DNA of 64,000 nt from Mycocentrospora acerina (Eukaryota; Ascomycota; Dothideomycetes; Pleosporales). A program made the position numbers and the translations under genes. The notes beneath the pieces are model-generated. The model was not told the DNA's origin, made no database searches, and saw only the letters and a program-made list of their open reading frames with translations. Of this stretch, positions 1 to 11,317 are shown piece after piece. Every line of letters starts with the position of its first letter. Within the stretch, counting starts at the first letter, position 1. The DNA lies in assembly GCA_022701365.1 (NCBI GenBank), contig JAKUHH010000216.1, positions 434,001-498,000 on the forward strand. Direction: 5' to 3'.

Positions 1-3000
1 CTGCTGCGAGTGCGGCGCCATCTTGAGGACGTTGACGTCACGCGGCTGAGCGCCCTGCTCGACCTCTGTAATCTCCTTGCGGATGGAGATGAGGGCGTCG
101 CAGAAGCGGTCGAGTTCCTGCTTGCTCTCGCTCTCCGTGGGCTCAATCATGAGGGTGTTGGCGACGGGCCAGCTCATGGTTGGGGCGTGGAAGCCGTAGT
201 CTTGCAGGCGCTTGGCAATGTCAATGGCCTCGATGCCTGCAGTGTCCTTGAAGCCGCGTACGTCGAGGATGAACTCGTGCGCGCAGCGGCCCTCTGAGTT
301 GGTGTACAGGATGGGGTAGTGTGGCTTGAGGCGGGAGAGAATGTAGTTTGCATTGAGGAGGGTGATTTTGGTGGCTTGAGTCAGCCCCACGGCGCCCATC
401 ATCTTGATGTATGCCCAGCTGATGGGGAGGATGCTGGCGCTGCCCCAGGGAGCGCCACTGATGGGGTGGATGGCTTGCGCGCCACCGGTCTCGTTGCGGA
501 TATGCCCGGGGAGGAAGGGCGAGAGATGCTCCTTCACACCAATGGGGCCGACACCGGGGCCACCGCCACCGTGCGGGATGCAGAATGTCTTGTGGAGATT
601 GAGATGGCAGACGTCGGCGCCGATTTCACCGGGGGAGGTGAGTCCAATCTGCGCGTTCATATTGGCGCCATCCATGTACACCTGACCACCGTGCTGGTGG
701 ACGAGGTCACACGCCTCCTTGACCTTTGGCTCAAAGACACCAAAAGTGCTGGGGTAGGTGATCATGATAGCACCAAGCTCGTCGCTGTGCTTCTCGACCT
801 TTGCCTTGAGATCCGCCATATCCAAGTTACCAGTCTCGGTGTCGCACTTGATGGCCAAAACGCGCATGCCAGCCATGGCAGCACTGGCAGGGTTAGTTCC
901 GTGGGCAGAAACAGGGATCAAGCAAATGTCTCGCTTCTTGCCGGGCTGCTGCTCCTGGTACTTGCGAATCACACGGAGACCCGCAAACTCACCCTGAGCA
1001 CCAGAGTTGGGCTGCAGGGAGACGGAGTGGAAGCCAGTGATGTTGGCCAAGTCGTCCTCCAGCTGTTTGATCATCTCAAGGTACCCCTGTGCGCGTTCCA
1101 GTGGCAGGAAAGGGTGAAGATTCGCCGACTCGAATGACACTGGCGCCATTTCAGTAGTCGCGTTGAGCTTCATTGTGCAGGATCCGAGAGGGATCATCGA
1201 GTGGACAAGAGACAGGTCCTTGGACTGGAGGTGGTGAATGTAGCGCAGCAGCTCCGTCTCCGAGTGGTGCGAGTTGAAGACCTTGTGTGTCAGGAACTCG
1301 CTGGTCCTCTTGAACGGCGCAGGTGGCTCGGTTTCAATCTCCGCAGAGAACGACATCTTGTCTCCGGCGCCAATGTCCCGGAAAGGTTGGAGCAAGTTGG
1401 TGATGGTCTTGGAGGTAGTTGTCTCGTCAACAGAAATACCAATGTGGCTGTCGTCTACTCTTCGCACAAGAATCTGCCTGCGGTCGAGATCGGCGATGAG
1501 TGCGTCCGTCTTGTCTCCAGTCTCCACGAGGAAGGTGTCAAACAAAGCTGGCGTGTTGTCCATCTTTCCACGCTGACCAGTCTTGAAGCCATTCTCAACA
1601 AGCGCCTGCTGCACAAGACGAGCCTTTGCAACAACCTGCTTGGCAATCGCAGTCAGACCGTTTGGTCCGTGGTACACGGCATACATGGCACTCATGTTGG
1701 CGAGCAGAGCCTGCGCCGTGCAAATGTTGCTCGTAGCCTTCTCACGACGAATGTGCTGCTCGCGAGTCTGCAGCGCAAGTCTCGCCGCGGGGTTGCCCAG
1801 CCTGTCTTTCGACAGTCCGATCAAACGTCCAGGAATCTTGCGCTTGTACTTTTCGTCGCAGGCAAAGAAAGCCGCATGTGGTCCACCAAAGCCCAGGGGC
1901 ACACCGAAGCGCTGCGCATTTCCAAACGCAATGTCGGCGCCAAACTCTCCAGGAGGCGTAAGCAGCGTCAACGCAAGCAAGTCGGTAGCCACACTGAACA
2001 GAGCACCATTCTTGTGCACTTTATCCGCCAGACCGCGGAAATCACTGACTCCTCCGTCAGTGTCCGGGTACTGCGCCAGCACACCGACCAGATCCTGGCC
2101 CAGCTCCTCGATCCTCTTGCTGCCATTCTCCAGCACATCCGTCACCTCAATGGCAATGCCGAACCCCTCGGCACGCGAGTACAGCACCGCGATAGTCTGC
2201 GGGTGGCACCTGTGCGACACGAGGAACGTCTTGCCAGCCCTCTTCTGCCTCGACAGCGGTAACATGCCCATGGACATGGTCATGGCCTCTGCCGCCGCCG
2301 TGCTCTCATCCAGCACCGATGCATTCGCAATCGACAAGCCCGTCAGGTCCGTCACCATGGTCTGGAAGTTGAGCAAGCTCTCCAACCGGCCCTGGCTAAT
2401 CTCGGGCTGGTAGGGCGTGTAGCTCGTGTACCACGCCGGGTTCTCGAGCACATTCCGCTTAATCACCTCGGGCACCTTTGTGCCGTAGTAGCCCTGGCCG
2501 ATGAGGCTCTTGCCCGGCCGGTTCTGGTCCATGATGCGCTTTGCATTCTTTAGGAAGACGGACTCGGGCACGCCGTCCGTCTGCCACTTGCCCTTGTGGT
2601 GCTTGGACAGCTTGCCAATGGTGAGCTCCCGCGCGGAGAGAATGTCCGCGGGAATCACCTGCTGCACAAACTCGTCCAGGCTGGCGACGGGCGGGTCCAG
2701 CGCGGCGAGCATGTCCGCCGTAGAAGAGGCGGACGGCCCGATGTGGCGCCGCGGGAAGGTGTCGAGGGCTTCAATGGGCCGCGTCGCCGAGGTGCTCTGC
2801 GCGGGCGTGTTGAAGACGTCTGCAGCCGCGTCCGAGGCAGGCACCGCGGCGGCGGCGGCGTGCTGGAAGCGCTGACCATGGTAGGAGATGGCTCGGGGGG
2901 AGCTTCGCAGCAGCTGTGGGCGCGGAAGCTGGGCTATGCGCGTAGAGCGAGGAGCAAGCCTGCTGGCAGAGCAAGCTGCCCGGATACAGGCTGTGCGCAT
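1..3000 (-). CDS. GCV2: Glycine dehydrogenase (decarboxylating), P protein of the glycine cleavage system, 3' end cut by window edge
   Basis: The PLP-dependent mitochondrial P protein decarboxylates glycine and passes the aminomethyl group to H protein lipoate. One uninterrupted frame of 1000 codons runs from the ATG at 3000 off the left edge, so the C-terminal tens of residues are missing. Residues 1 to about 45 are rich in Arg, Ala and Ser with no acidic residue, as expected for a mitochondrial presequence. The mature N-terminus then shows the family's FPRRHIGPS motif. The GSCTMKLNAT motif lies near residue 608. The PLP lysine is K804 within HLNLHKTF, followed by the glycine-rich IPHGGGGPG loop. 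The left edge reads NVLKMAPH, typical of the family's C-terminal part. No intron is seen. The start was chosen because the presequence begins there and a microsatellite lies directly upstream. Confidence 0.96.
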   Translation of the reverse strand, partial: MRTACIRAACSASRLAPRSTRIAQLPRPQLLRSSPRAISYHGQRFQHAAAAAVPASDAAADVFNTPAQSTSATRPIEALDTFPRRHIGPSASSTADMLAALDPPVASLDEFVQQVIPADILSARELTIGKLSKHHKGKWQTDGVPESVFLKNAKRIMDQNRPGKSLIGQGYYGTKVPEVIKRNVLENPAWYTSYTPYQPEISQGRLESLLNFQTMVTDLTGLSIANASVLDESTAAAEAMTMSMGMLPLSRQKRAGKTFLVSHRCHPQTIAVLYSRAEGFGIAIEVTDVLENGSKRIEELGQDLVGVLAQYPDTDGGVSDFRGLADKVHKNGALFSVATDLLALTLLTPPGEFGADIAFGNAQRFGVPLGFGGPHAAFFACDEKYKRKIPGRLIGLSKDRLGNPAARLALQTREQHIRREKATSNICTAQALLANMSAMYAVYHGPNGLTAIAKQVVAKARLVQQALVENGFKTGQRGKMDNTPALFDTFLVETGDKTDALIADLDRRQILVRRVDDSHIGISVDETTTSKTITNLLQPFRDIGAGDKMSFSAEIETEPPAPFKRTSEFLTHKVFNSHHSETELLRYIHHLQSKDLSLVHSMIPLGSCTMKLNATTEMAPVSFESANLHPFLPLERAQGYLEMIKQLEDDLANITGFHSVSLQPNSGAQGEFAGLRVIRKYQEQQPGKKRDICLIPVSAHGTNPASAAMAGMRVLAIKCDTETGNLDMADLKAKVEKHSDELGAIMITYPSTFGVFEPKVKEACDLVHQHGGQVYMDGANMNAQIGLTSPGEIGADVCHLNLHKTFCIPHGGGGPGVGPIGVKEHLSPFLPGHIRNETGGAQAIHPISGAPWGSASILPISWAYIKMMGAVGLTQATKITLLNANYILSRLKPHYPILYTNSEGRCAHEFILDVRGFKDTAGIEAIDIAKRLQDYGFHAPTMSWPVANTLMIEPTESESKQELDRFCDALISIRKEITEVEQGAQPRDVNVLKMAPHSQQ

Positions 3001-3033
3001 TGTGTGTGTGTGTGAGAGGGAGAGGGAGAGAGG

Positions 3034-3065
<32 letters not shown>

Positions 3066-3070
3066 AAAAG
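3001..3070. repeat. TG/GA microsatellite abutting the GCV2 start codon
   Basis: Six TG units (3001-3012) are followed by an almost pure GA/purine tract to about 3070. It touches the GCV2 ATG at 3000, so on the coding strand the 5' leader ends in a long CT-rich then CA tract. Such tracts are length-variable and pyrimidine-rich leaders are common before fungal housekeeping genes. Confidence 0.95.
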
Positions 3071-3620
3071 AAATCCCCGTCTAAGGAAATGCCGTCGTCT
3101 GGCACTTTATTCCTTGGTCTCTGCACACGAAACTCTTGGACCAGCTCGCCTCCTTCTCGGAACTAGATGATGCTCAACCAACTCTGTCTCGACAACAGAC
3201 CAGACAACGGGCAGGTATCAGCAGCGAAAAAGACGCCTCCGCAAAAGAAATCCGTGAGAGCAGTGCAGTTTGAAAGGGGAGGAAGAGAGCAAAAAAAATA
3301 TCACGACATGTCAAAAATTCTAGGCTTGCACTGGATAAAGTTCAACACGGTTTAGTTTCGACGTCTATCAGACATTCCATCGGGTAACCCGTCATTATCC
3401 GTCGGAATGGTGGCTGCCCCCCTCGGAGCCGCACGGGCCACGCGCGACGATAACTAACCGAGCCAACGGCTGTCCCCTCGCGATAACGCCCACTGGGACC
3501 ACGGCACGCTTTGGGCAAAACTACGCCTCACTTGCTCCCAACTCGTATATTTTGTTACGTGATGTCTATCGTGCCCTCTTGCATCCACTCGTCATGCTGT
3601 GAACCCGTCGATGCCCGCCC
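3071..3620. other. Intergenic: GCV2 promoter and NTE1 3' flank
   Basis: This stretch holds the GCV2 upstream region (GCV2 reads away to the left) and the 3' untranslated flank of NTE1. An A-rich run lies at about 3288-3300. I see no further coding frame with support. Confidence 0.6.
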
Positions 3621-6600
3621 TTAGATGCTAGCCCGTCTGGGAGCCATGGTCCTCCGGAGATTCTTCTCCTTCTCCGTCTCCTCCTGCACGGGCAGCACCC
3701 CCTGCTCCCTCAGCTGCCCCAGGTACTCCTTGCCGTACTTGTACCCAACCTCGTAAATCTCCTCAAACTTGGCAAAGTCCAGTGTCCCGTACGGGTCAAT
3801 TGGTGGCCGCATGTATCTGCATCCAGGCGTGTTCTTTGCACGCTCCAGCGCGTCGATGCTCGACACGTATGCCAGTCGCGACTGGATTTCTGAGAGAGTC
3901 GGTGGGTTGGGGTGAATGGAGAAGGGATTCCAGCGGTTGACAATGGCCCAGAAGCCCGAGAGGGAGTCGCCAAACGCCTGAGGCGTGTCGTCGTCGAGGC
4001 TTCCTACGTCGACGGCGAATATCACATCGGCCCCCAAGCTCTTCATATGGGCCACTGTGAGATTGTCAATGTAACCACCATCCAGGAGCATACTGCCATT
4101 GTCGCAGAGCGGAGGCAAGAGACCAGCGAGCGACATGGATGCTCGAACGTAGCGCCAGGTGTAGCCGCTTGTGTGTACTTCAGATCTGCTCTTGCTGATG
4201 TTGGTCGTATTGCAGTAGAACTCGAGCCATGAGTCCTCCATCTGGGAATTGCCAAACGTCTTGAAGATGCCCCGGTTGAACTCGTGACCAGTCGTGTATG
4301 AGGCACTAATGCCATTAGCAATCTGTCGTGCGAAAGAACCGTCTCAACTTACGAAGGATATGTGAGGTCAAGAGCAAACCTCCACATGCTGCCCATTCGA
4401 CTCGCAAACTTCTTAGCTCTACCATACATGGGGACCACATCGGCGTCCCAGGCGTACAGCGCCCCAATAAATGCACCAATCGATGTACCTCCGATAATAT
4501 CAATCGGTATCCCTGCTTCTTCAAGAGCACGAATGATGCCAATCTGTGAAATGCCTCTTGCCCCGCCACCACCCAGCACCAGGCCAACCGATTTGCCGCA
4601 CAGACGCCTCGCAAGTCGATGGAAGTCGCCTTTGAACGGTGTATCTGCCGAGTACAAGGGTGTTTGTCGAACTCTCCGTGACGTGTATTTCTGAATCTCT
4701 GCTTGGATGACCTGAACGCGTTGTTTGAGCGCATTGCCAAAGCGACGTCCCGCAGGATGTACAGGCTCTTGTGTAGCGCGAAAGGACATTTGAATGTGGT
4801 GATGACTACCGTTGATCCATGGGCGGTTCTGCAGCCATTTGCGCGTAAGACCTGACTGACAATATCTTTCCGCATGCAACAAGACCAGTTCTTTTCGTGC
4901 CGTCGTCTTGGTTGTGAGAAGGAATCGCTCATATTCGCCAATGTTTGGCGACGACTCGGCCAGCCCAACCAGTAAAATACAGTCGGCTTGACTGATACAT
5001 GTCTGTGTCCAAGGCGATTTCACCGGCGTGTCAGCAACGTAGAGAACCATGCCGTACTTTTCTTCCAGATCTGCAAGATACTGCGAGAGCTTGAGCTTTC
5101 CCATGCGGTTGAATGCATGTCGTCCGAGATGGTTCAGAATCGCTGCTTGATTGAGAGAAACCGCACCTCGTGGAGTTCCAATCTGTGTCAGCGCGTTCAG
5201 AAGACGGCTTGCAAAATCCACCACTGGTATGCCCGAGGTGACGGGAAGAATCGCAATTGTTCGTAGATTGACTGTAGAGGATACGTTGGTTCGCGTGGCC
5301 TTTGAGCTGCGGTCTTTGCTCTGCTCGTGTAGCGGGTCGTCCAGTAGAGCGCGCATGCGAGATGCAATGATTTTCGAGATTTTGATTGTGATGCCAGGAT
5401 GCTCTAGAGCAAGACTGTTAAACAGCGTCTTGGGGAGCTTTGCGAGTTCCGTGTCTCGCACAACGTGCAGTGACCCGGGACGCACAGTTTCAGTAAGCAC
5501 TTCAAGCTCGCCCACACTGTCACCTTGCCCATACTCGCCAATGACTTTCATACTGCTATTTTCAGCGTCCTGAATAACACGTAACCGACCATTCAGAACA
5601 ATATAGATTGCGTCGCTCTCATCGCCTTGGTTGTAAATGACCTGCCCAGCATTGACTTGCACCCATTCGAGCGCAAAGTCAATGTGCTGTATCAGGCGAG
5701 GCAGAAGAGTCGTAAGGCGTTTTGCTATAGTAAGCAAGACTACAGGGTATCTTTCAACAATTCTCTCAATCGATGCTCGTGGCAGAAAGCCCACGTACAC
5801 GTCTGTCTTGGCTGTGACATCTACAAACGACCGATTCGACGATACTGTTCCAAGATATCCTGCGAGACCACCTGGTTTAGTCATGAACAAACTTTTCCTT
5901 ATTCGCTTCTTTTTGCTGCCGTCGGGCTGTCGTACAGATCCACTGGTGCCTGTGCGCTTGAGTGGTGGCGCAAAGAGCTGCTCTGTTGTGAACCCGGTTT
6001 CAGTAGGAACAGTTCCGAGAATATTAGAATCCGAGCCGTCTTCTTCTACGTGTACACTGACGTCGAGAAACCCATCAACAACGTAGTAAAGACCTGGATT
6101 CCTCTCGCCTTGCTCAACAAGAACCGCGCCTTTGGGAAAGTGGACAATTTCAACATCGTTGACGATTTCTTCCAAGATGTTGTGATGACCCGCGGCGCTC
6201 ATGGTCGACATGCCTGATGCGGAAGCTACCGACTCCGTATCTCCGTCCCGGGATGCCTCAAAGGGGTCAATGAAACCGAATGCGTTGGTAAATATGGCTT
6301 TTTGGCGTTTGGCGTCAAATGAGAGGAGGCGGGGGGACTGTTCGACTGATACTGCTGGTCTCGGTTTGTTTCCATTCTCCACGTCCGTCAGGCCAATAGC
6401 TCTAAACATGCATCGCAGGACCGATTCTCTAAACACTGTAGCTTCGTCTATAGATTCCTGTCTGTGTAGCGTGGCAGGCCGCTTCAACGGCGAGGCAAAA
6501 GGGTTGAATGTCCCAGCGTCGAGCGGCGTACGAGCATCTCGACGCTGCTCATGTTGGTATGGCTGAGAGAAGCTGTTGCGACCCAGCCGACCGCTTCCCC

Positions 6601-8263
6601 GTGCCATTTGGGAGTTAGTCAAAAGATCTCCGGCGCTGACACGGTCGTTACGTGGACCCTGTTCTGGCGAGGTCATTTTGAATTGTGTCTCACTGCTTGT
6701 TTCCATTGGCATTGCACGAGCAGCAGCAATCCGAGCTTGAGCAGCAGTATCTCTTCTGAGTGAGACGCTAGATCTTCGACGACGTCCCGCGCCAGGATTG
6801 TGTAGTGCAATCCCCTTCATACCCTCATCAGGACCAAGCCGCTCTTTTTCCATTGCAAACTTCTCCTTTAGCCTTTCTAGGGGGGCGTCACGGAGAAATC
6901 CGGGAAGGTCGTAGTTGGTGTACTTGTTCATGAGCTTTTCAGTACGGAGGACTTCGTTGGTCAGACTAAGGTATGCATGGCTGGTTGCGAGAGTAACCCT
7001 CTGCAGGCGCGTGAGAATGACTTGGACAATATGCGCTGTTGCCTTGGGATAAATGCGTGTCAGGCGATGGAACGCAGTGGCTGGGATGATGGCAATGGTG
7101 GTGTCCACGGTTGCTCGTGCAACAATGTCTGGGTGGACTGGTTTGAGTTTCTTAGACCGCGATGGCGACCTTTGAGTTTTTGCTGGCTTGGTGCGGTCCC
7201 CAAGCCCATCAGTGTCCAAAGATAGGGGGGGAACGCTTGAAAAGGGACCTCCTACCATGGGGCTGGTGAATGTAGATGTTCTGCGGTGCCCCAGCCCGGA
7301 TTGAGAAGTATAGTTTGGTGTTTGCGGTAGGGAGCGGTCTGGTCCAAAGCCACTTTCCTTGCGAGCAGATGCTTTTGGTTGGCCCGTTTGAGGCGTGCCT
7401 GGCAGACTCAGCTCAAGGTCTTCGTCGTCGTCGTGCCGAAGCTTGACGTCCTCGGTGAACAGTGAGAGGATGGAGAACAGCGAAGACATGGGCGCCCCAT
7501 TCTTCACCTCGGTAAGCAACTGGTAGCCCTGACGGTGGCCCTGACTGCCAGAGTCTTCTGACGACTCGCCGCCACCACCTTCATCTTCGTCAGAGTCGCC
7601 TCCGTCACGTTTCGACTTGACAAAGATCTGGACCAGACCGTCTACAACCAAACAGAAGCCTTTTTCTTCCTCGAGAAGAATGGTTTCTCCAGCTGCAAGG
7701 CGTCTGGTTTGCATGGTGCGAGTAAGTTCATGAAAGACGGGGCGCTCCAGGTAGCCAAAGACCTTGATGGCGCTCAGAAACTCGTCCAGATAGTTGGAGA
7801 GGCCCCTCTTGGAGTCAAACTCTTGCGTCTCAGGAAAGACCTCGACCTGGGGCTCCTCGCGCTGGGGTTCCGAGGGCAGCCTTGCGTACATGGTCATGTA
7901 GCGATATCTCACAAAGTAGCTGATTGTGGACACGACAAACACAAAGACGAGCATACTACGGGGATCAGCCACGCACTCGAGCAGGCACGGTGCAGAGAGA
8001 TCTTACAGCGTTGTGAAGTTCATCGTGAAGGTGAGGCTCATGGAGAAGAGAGTGAAGAGCAGGGTGGGCAGTGTGTAGGTCACCCAGTACAGAACCGTGG
8101 GCAGCACGCCCAGCACGGACAGGATCACACGCCCAAGGAGGCCAAACGTGGACGTGGACACGGTCTCTGCGGATTGCATGGCTGCAACAGACGTGTGCAG
8201 AGCCGCTGTGGCAGAGGCCTGGAGGGCAGACGTCACTGCTTCAGGCGCTGCCATTGCAGACAT
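3621..8263 (-). CDS. NTE1: Lysophospholipase NTE1 (patatin-like, cyclic-nucleotide-binding domains)
   Basis: NTE1 is an ER-membrane phospholipase B that deacylates phosphatidylcholine to glycerophosphocholine. Exons are 8263-8007, 7955-4353 and 4305-3621 (introns 51 and 47 bp, both GTAAG with canonical AG), giving 1514 aa. The N-terminus has hydrophobic segments (about 40-105) that anchor it, followed by a disordered acidic/Ser-rich part. Cyclic-nucleotide-binding-like folds follow: one near the N-terminus, one near VVHFPKGAVLVEQGERNPGLYYV-type sequence and one near VNAGQVIYNQGDESDAIYIV-type sequence. The patatin domain has the GGGGARG oxyanion loop, nucleophile Ser1244 in GTSIG and the catalytic Asp1362 in DGGYIDN. 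Length matches fungal NTE1 (about 1500 aa). The gene is divergent from ARP9, sharing a 377-bp promoter. Confidence 0.97.
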
Positions 8264-8640
8264 GCAGACGCAGTGCGAGGGGCTAGCAGGACCTGCAAAG
8301 CGCTAGGGATGGCAAGAAAGCGGTGCCCTTGCTGCCGTGACTATGCCGCAAATGGGATGCAAGGAGCAGAACCCCATGGTGTTGGGGCCTGCGAGCACGT
8401 TGCGGCGAGGGCACACGCACTTGGCTTGTGACAGCCTCGGGGCGGAGTGGAGTCGGTCGAGCAGGGCGGCGGGGCGAGGGCTGGCTGACTAAGGCGGCGT
8501 CTGCCATGCGCATCGCGCCAGGGCCTGAAGCGCCCTGGTAGGCCGTGGCACTTCACCGCGCGACTACGCGACGCGCGCATTCCACGTCCACGCCCACGCC
8601 CACGTCCACGTCCACGTCCAGCCTCCCCCACTGGCGCGCC
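8264..8640. promoter_or_regulatory. Divergent promoter between NTE1 and ARP9
   Basis: This 377-bp gap separates two diverging start codons, so it must carry both promoters. It is GC-rich and has no TATA element that I can see. A short CCACGT/CCACGC tandem tract lies on the ARP9 side. Long frames on the minus strand here (8341-8841 and 8666-9322) are antisense artefacts. Confidence 0.6.
8580..8622. repeat. Degenerate CCACGT/CCACGC hexamer array upstream of ARP9
   Basis: About six back-to-back hexamers of the form CCACG(T/C) end roughly 20 bp before the ARP9 ATG. The repeat lies in the presumed 5' leader. Confidence 0.85.
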
Positions 8641-10708
8641 ATGGCTCCCTTTAAAGATGACCAGATCATTGTACGCGCCCGCAAACCCCAGCCTTGGCTC
8701 TGCCCTGTCCCGTCCCCGCCGCTGAGCGGGCATGCGCTGACCGGCTGTGTAGATCATTGCGCCGGGCTCTGAGACGACCGTCGCCCAGCTCGGCCTGCCC
8801 GAGTCGTTCACGCCCCCGCGCCTGCGCATCAGGTCGCGCATGTTCGCCGCCGAGAAGGACGGCGAGTTTGAGCCCTACAAGATCCGCCGGCGCCAGGACA
8901 AGCCCGCCGAGAAGGCCGGCGACGCTCCGGACCAGGCCCCAGACGACAAGGCGCCAAGCGCTGCCGGCGACGACGACGTCGTCTGGGAGGAAGACCGCGT
9001 GTCCGAGGAGGGCGCCATCTGGCCGATCCAGGAGGGCAAGATCGTCGACTGGCCGTGCTTCTTCGCCCTCATCTCGCACGTCTACAACACGCTGAACCCG
9101 CCCTTCCACACCGCCATCCTGCTCGTCACCCAGCCGGCATGGACCCCGCGCGAGCACGAGAAGCTCACCCAGTTCTTCTTCGAGAAGTTCAAGACGCCCG
9201 CCTTTGGCCTGCTCGACTCGGCGCTGGCCACCACTTGGGCCTACGGCGTGCACACGGCCACCATTGTCGACGTCGGCAAGGAGAAGACGGACGTGACGGC
9301 CGTCAGCGAGTTCATCCCCCACACCCAGGGAAGGGTCATTGCGCTGCCCGGCTGCGGAGGCGAGGCCTTCACCCAGGGGCTGCTCTCCAAGCTCAAGTCA
9401 AAGGGCCTCAACCGCGACATGTGCGAACAGCTGAAGAAGTCGCCCATCTGCGAGATTCTCCCCGCCGGCACTCCGCTCCCCGGGTCGGGAGAGACGGAAG
9501 AGCAGCCGGTTGTTTCCAACCCTGCAGCTGCCGCGTCTACGGGCGCCCTGGCCTCTGGGCCCGCTGCAGCTGCCTCGATTGGCAACGCGCCACGGGGTCC
9601 TGGTCCCGACACTGAAGTCGGCGAGGAGCCCCCCGCTGACGAGGACGAGGGTGTTCTAGACGTCGCAAGCATCGTCGCGGGCGGCAAAATGAACGAGTAT
9701 CTCGCCAAGAAGGAGAAGGAGAAGCAGGACAAGGCCAACGCCAAGAAGAAGGGCGCGCCTGTCCAAGAACCAAACAGGCCCGTCAGACTGCCAAACTCAA
9801 AACGACCCAAGGCTACGTTCCAATACGAGGATCACACGCTCTTGGACACGCTCAAGAACATGAACCTGAACACTCAAGACATGGCAGACGCAAAGGCCGC
9901 GCTTGATGAGGGCCCCGGGAAGAAGACACATACGGAAACAGAGAGCGGCGAGCCAAAGTCTGCGACTGACGCAAACGGCGCAGGCTCGCTCCGACGAGAA
10001 ATCGAGGTCGGCACAGAGCGATTTCTCGCGGGGAGCACTGGCACCCTGGAGAAGATTGCCGATGCAGTTTACCGCGCCATCTCGTCGGTCGACGAGGTCA
10101 ACAAGCGTAGCGAGCTTTGGGATTCTTTGGTCATCTGCGGCAACGGATCAAAGCTACGAGGTTCGTGAAAATGATATTTACTGTTCGTTATGATACTTTG
10201 GGCTAACTCATCCGCAGGGTTCAAGGATGCACTTGTGCAAAACATACAGTCCAAGTACCTCATCTCACCTTCATCGGCGACCATGTTCACCTCTGAGATC
10301 CCGTCCAACGTCTCCACACCCCTCGGCACAGGCGCCAACACGCCGCAGATGGGTCAGTACGGACAACTTGGTCCACACGGCGGCTCACAAGTCAACCCCC
10401 TCCTTCTCGCAGCTACAACTGCGCAAACACAGCACCTCATGGGCCATGGTAACAACCAATTGATGCCCTCCATGTCGCACAACATGCACTCTTCTCACAG
10501 CCAGACGCCAACCTCGATCAAGACGGTGAAGCCACCAGAATACTTCCCCGAGTGGAAGGACGTGGGATTTGATGAAGCAGCATTCTTGGGCGCACAGGTC
10601 GCTGCAAAGGTCATCTTTGTGGTAGACCAGGGCCAGAGCAAGGGCTACATGACACGTCCGGACTACAACGACCAGGGCCCGCAGGGTATTCATGACTACA
10701 GCTTGTGA
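8641..10708 (+). CDS. ARP9: Actin-related protein Arp9 (SWI/SNF and RSC chromatin-remodelling subunit)
   Basis: Arp9 pairs with Arp7 or its equivalent on the HSA helix of the remodelling ATPase in SWI/SNF and RSC in the nucleus. Exons are 8641-8670, 8753-10160 and 10218-10708, giving 642 aa. The tiny first exon encodes ten residues, and the join gives IIIAPGSETTVAQLG, matching the family N-terminus. The actin-like core includes the HTAILLVTQPAW and ATIVDVGKEKTDVT strands and the IALPGCGGEAFT motif. A long disordered Ala/Pro/Glu-rich and basic insert (about 235-400) interrupts the actin fold. The C-terminus ends YFPEWKDVGFDEAAFLGAQV, the final actin subdomain element. Nucleotide-binding loops are degenerate, as known for Arp9. 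The second donor (GTTCGT) is weak but is the only one that preserves the frame. Confidence 0.92.
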
Positions 10709-11317
10709 TGTTAAGATGGGTAGGTCACGACCATGGATGCAGGGCAACTCTTGTATAGCTAGTTTTGGAGTTTGAAGATATCCCGGCGCAACACAAAAGC
10801 AAATACAAAGGGCACAGTAGACTAGCGGCGACTTGCGCAATACAACCCTTGAACCGATCCTTTACATGTGTTATTCAGCTTACGCCTTCCGCACCACCAT
10901 TTGCTTTTCAGTAGTGAAGCCCTCCATTGCGTCGGGCGGCTCCGATCCTCTCCTCCCTACGCTAAGGGCTTGTCCAAAATAAGCGAGAGACTAGCCCGCC
11001 TAGCCGTCCTCTCAAGCCGCGGGCTCACAGGTGGCTGATAGACAGATAAAGCAGCCAGTGTGTCCGCATAAACGTAGAAACCTGTCCTGAGGTTCTTTCT
11101 CTCGTATTTTCTCCTCTCCAATTCCTCTCATATCACTTCCACCCCTTTCCCCCTCCAAAAGTACTACCTTGCGTGTCTCAATAGCAAATCTCAGTCCCGC
11201 CCGCAATCCCCACTTCTTTCCCCCCCACAGAATCAAGACATCCCTTCCCCCGTGTTACGTACTTTCTATCGACGACTGTGCCCCGCTCATCTTGACATCC
11301 CGTTGTTGCTCTTCGAA
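10709..11317. other. Intergenic: ARP9 3' flank and guanine deaminase promoter
   Basis: This 609-bp stretch lies between two genes in the same direction. The last 250 bp are strongly pyrimidine-rich (CCTCTCC, TTTCCCCCTCC, TTTCCCCCCCAC), as in many fungal leaders. No coding frame is supported. Confidence 0.6.

Noticed and set aside
319..2413. Long plus-strand frames (272, 353 and 276 codons) opposite GCV2
   Set aside because: They are antisense shadows of the GCV2 coding sequence, which carries all diagnostic P-protein motifs.
8341..9322. Minus-strand frames of 166 and 218 codons over the ARP9 5' end
   Set aside because: Low-complexity Arg/Gly-rich products from GC-rich antisense DNA; the plus strand encodes a clear Arp9.
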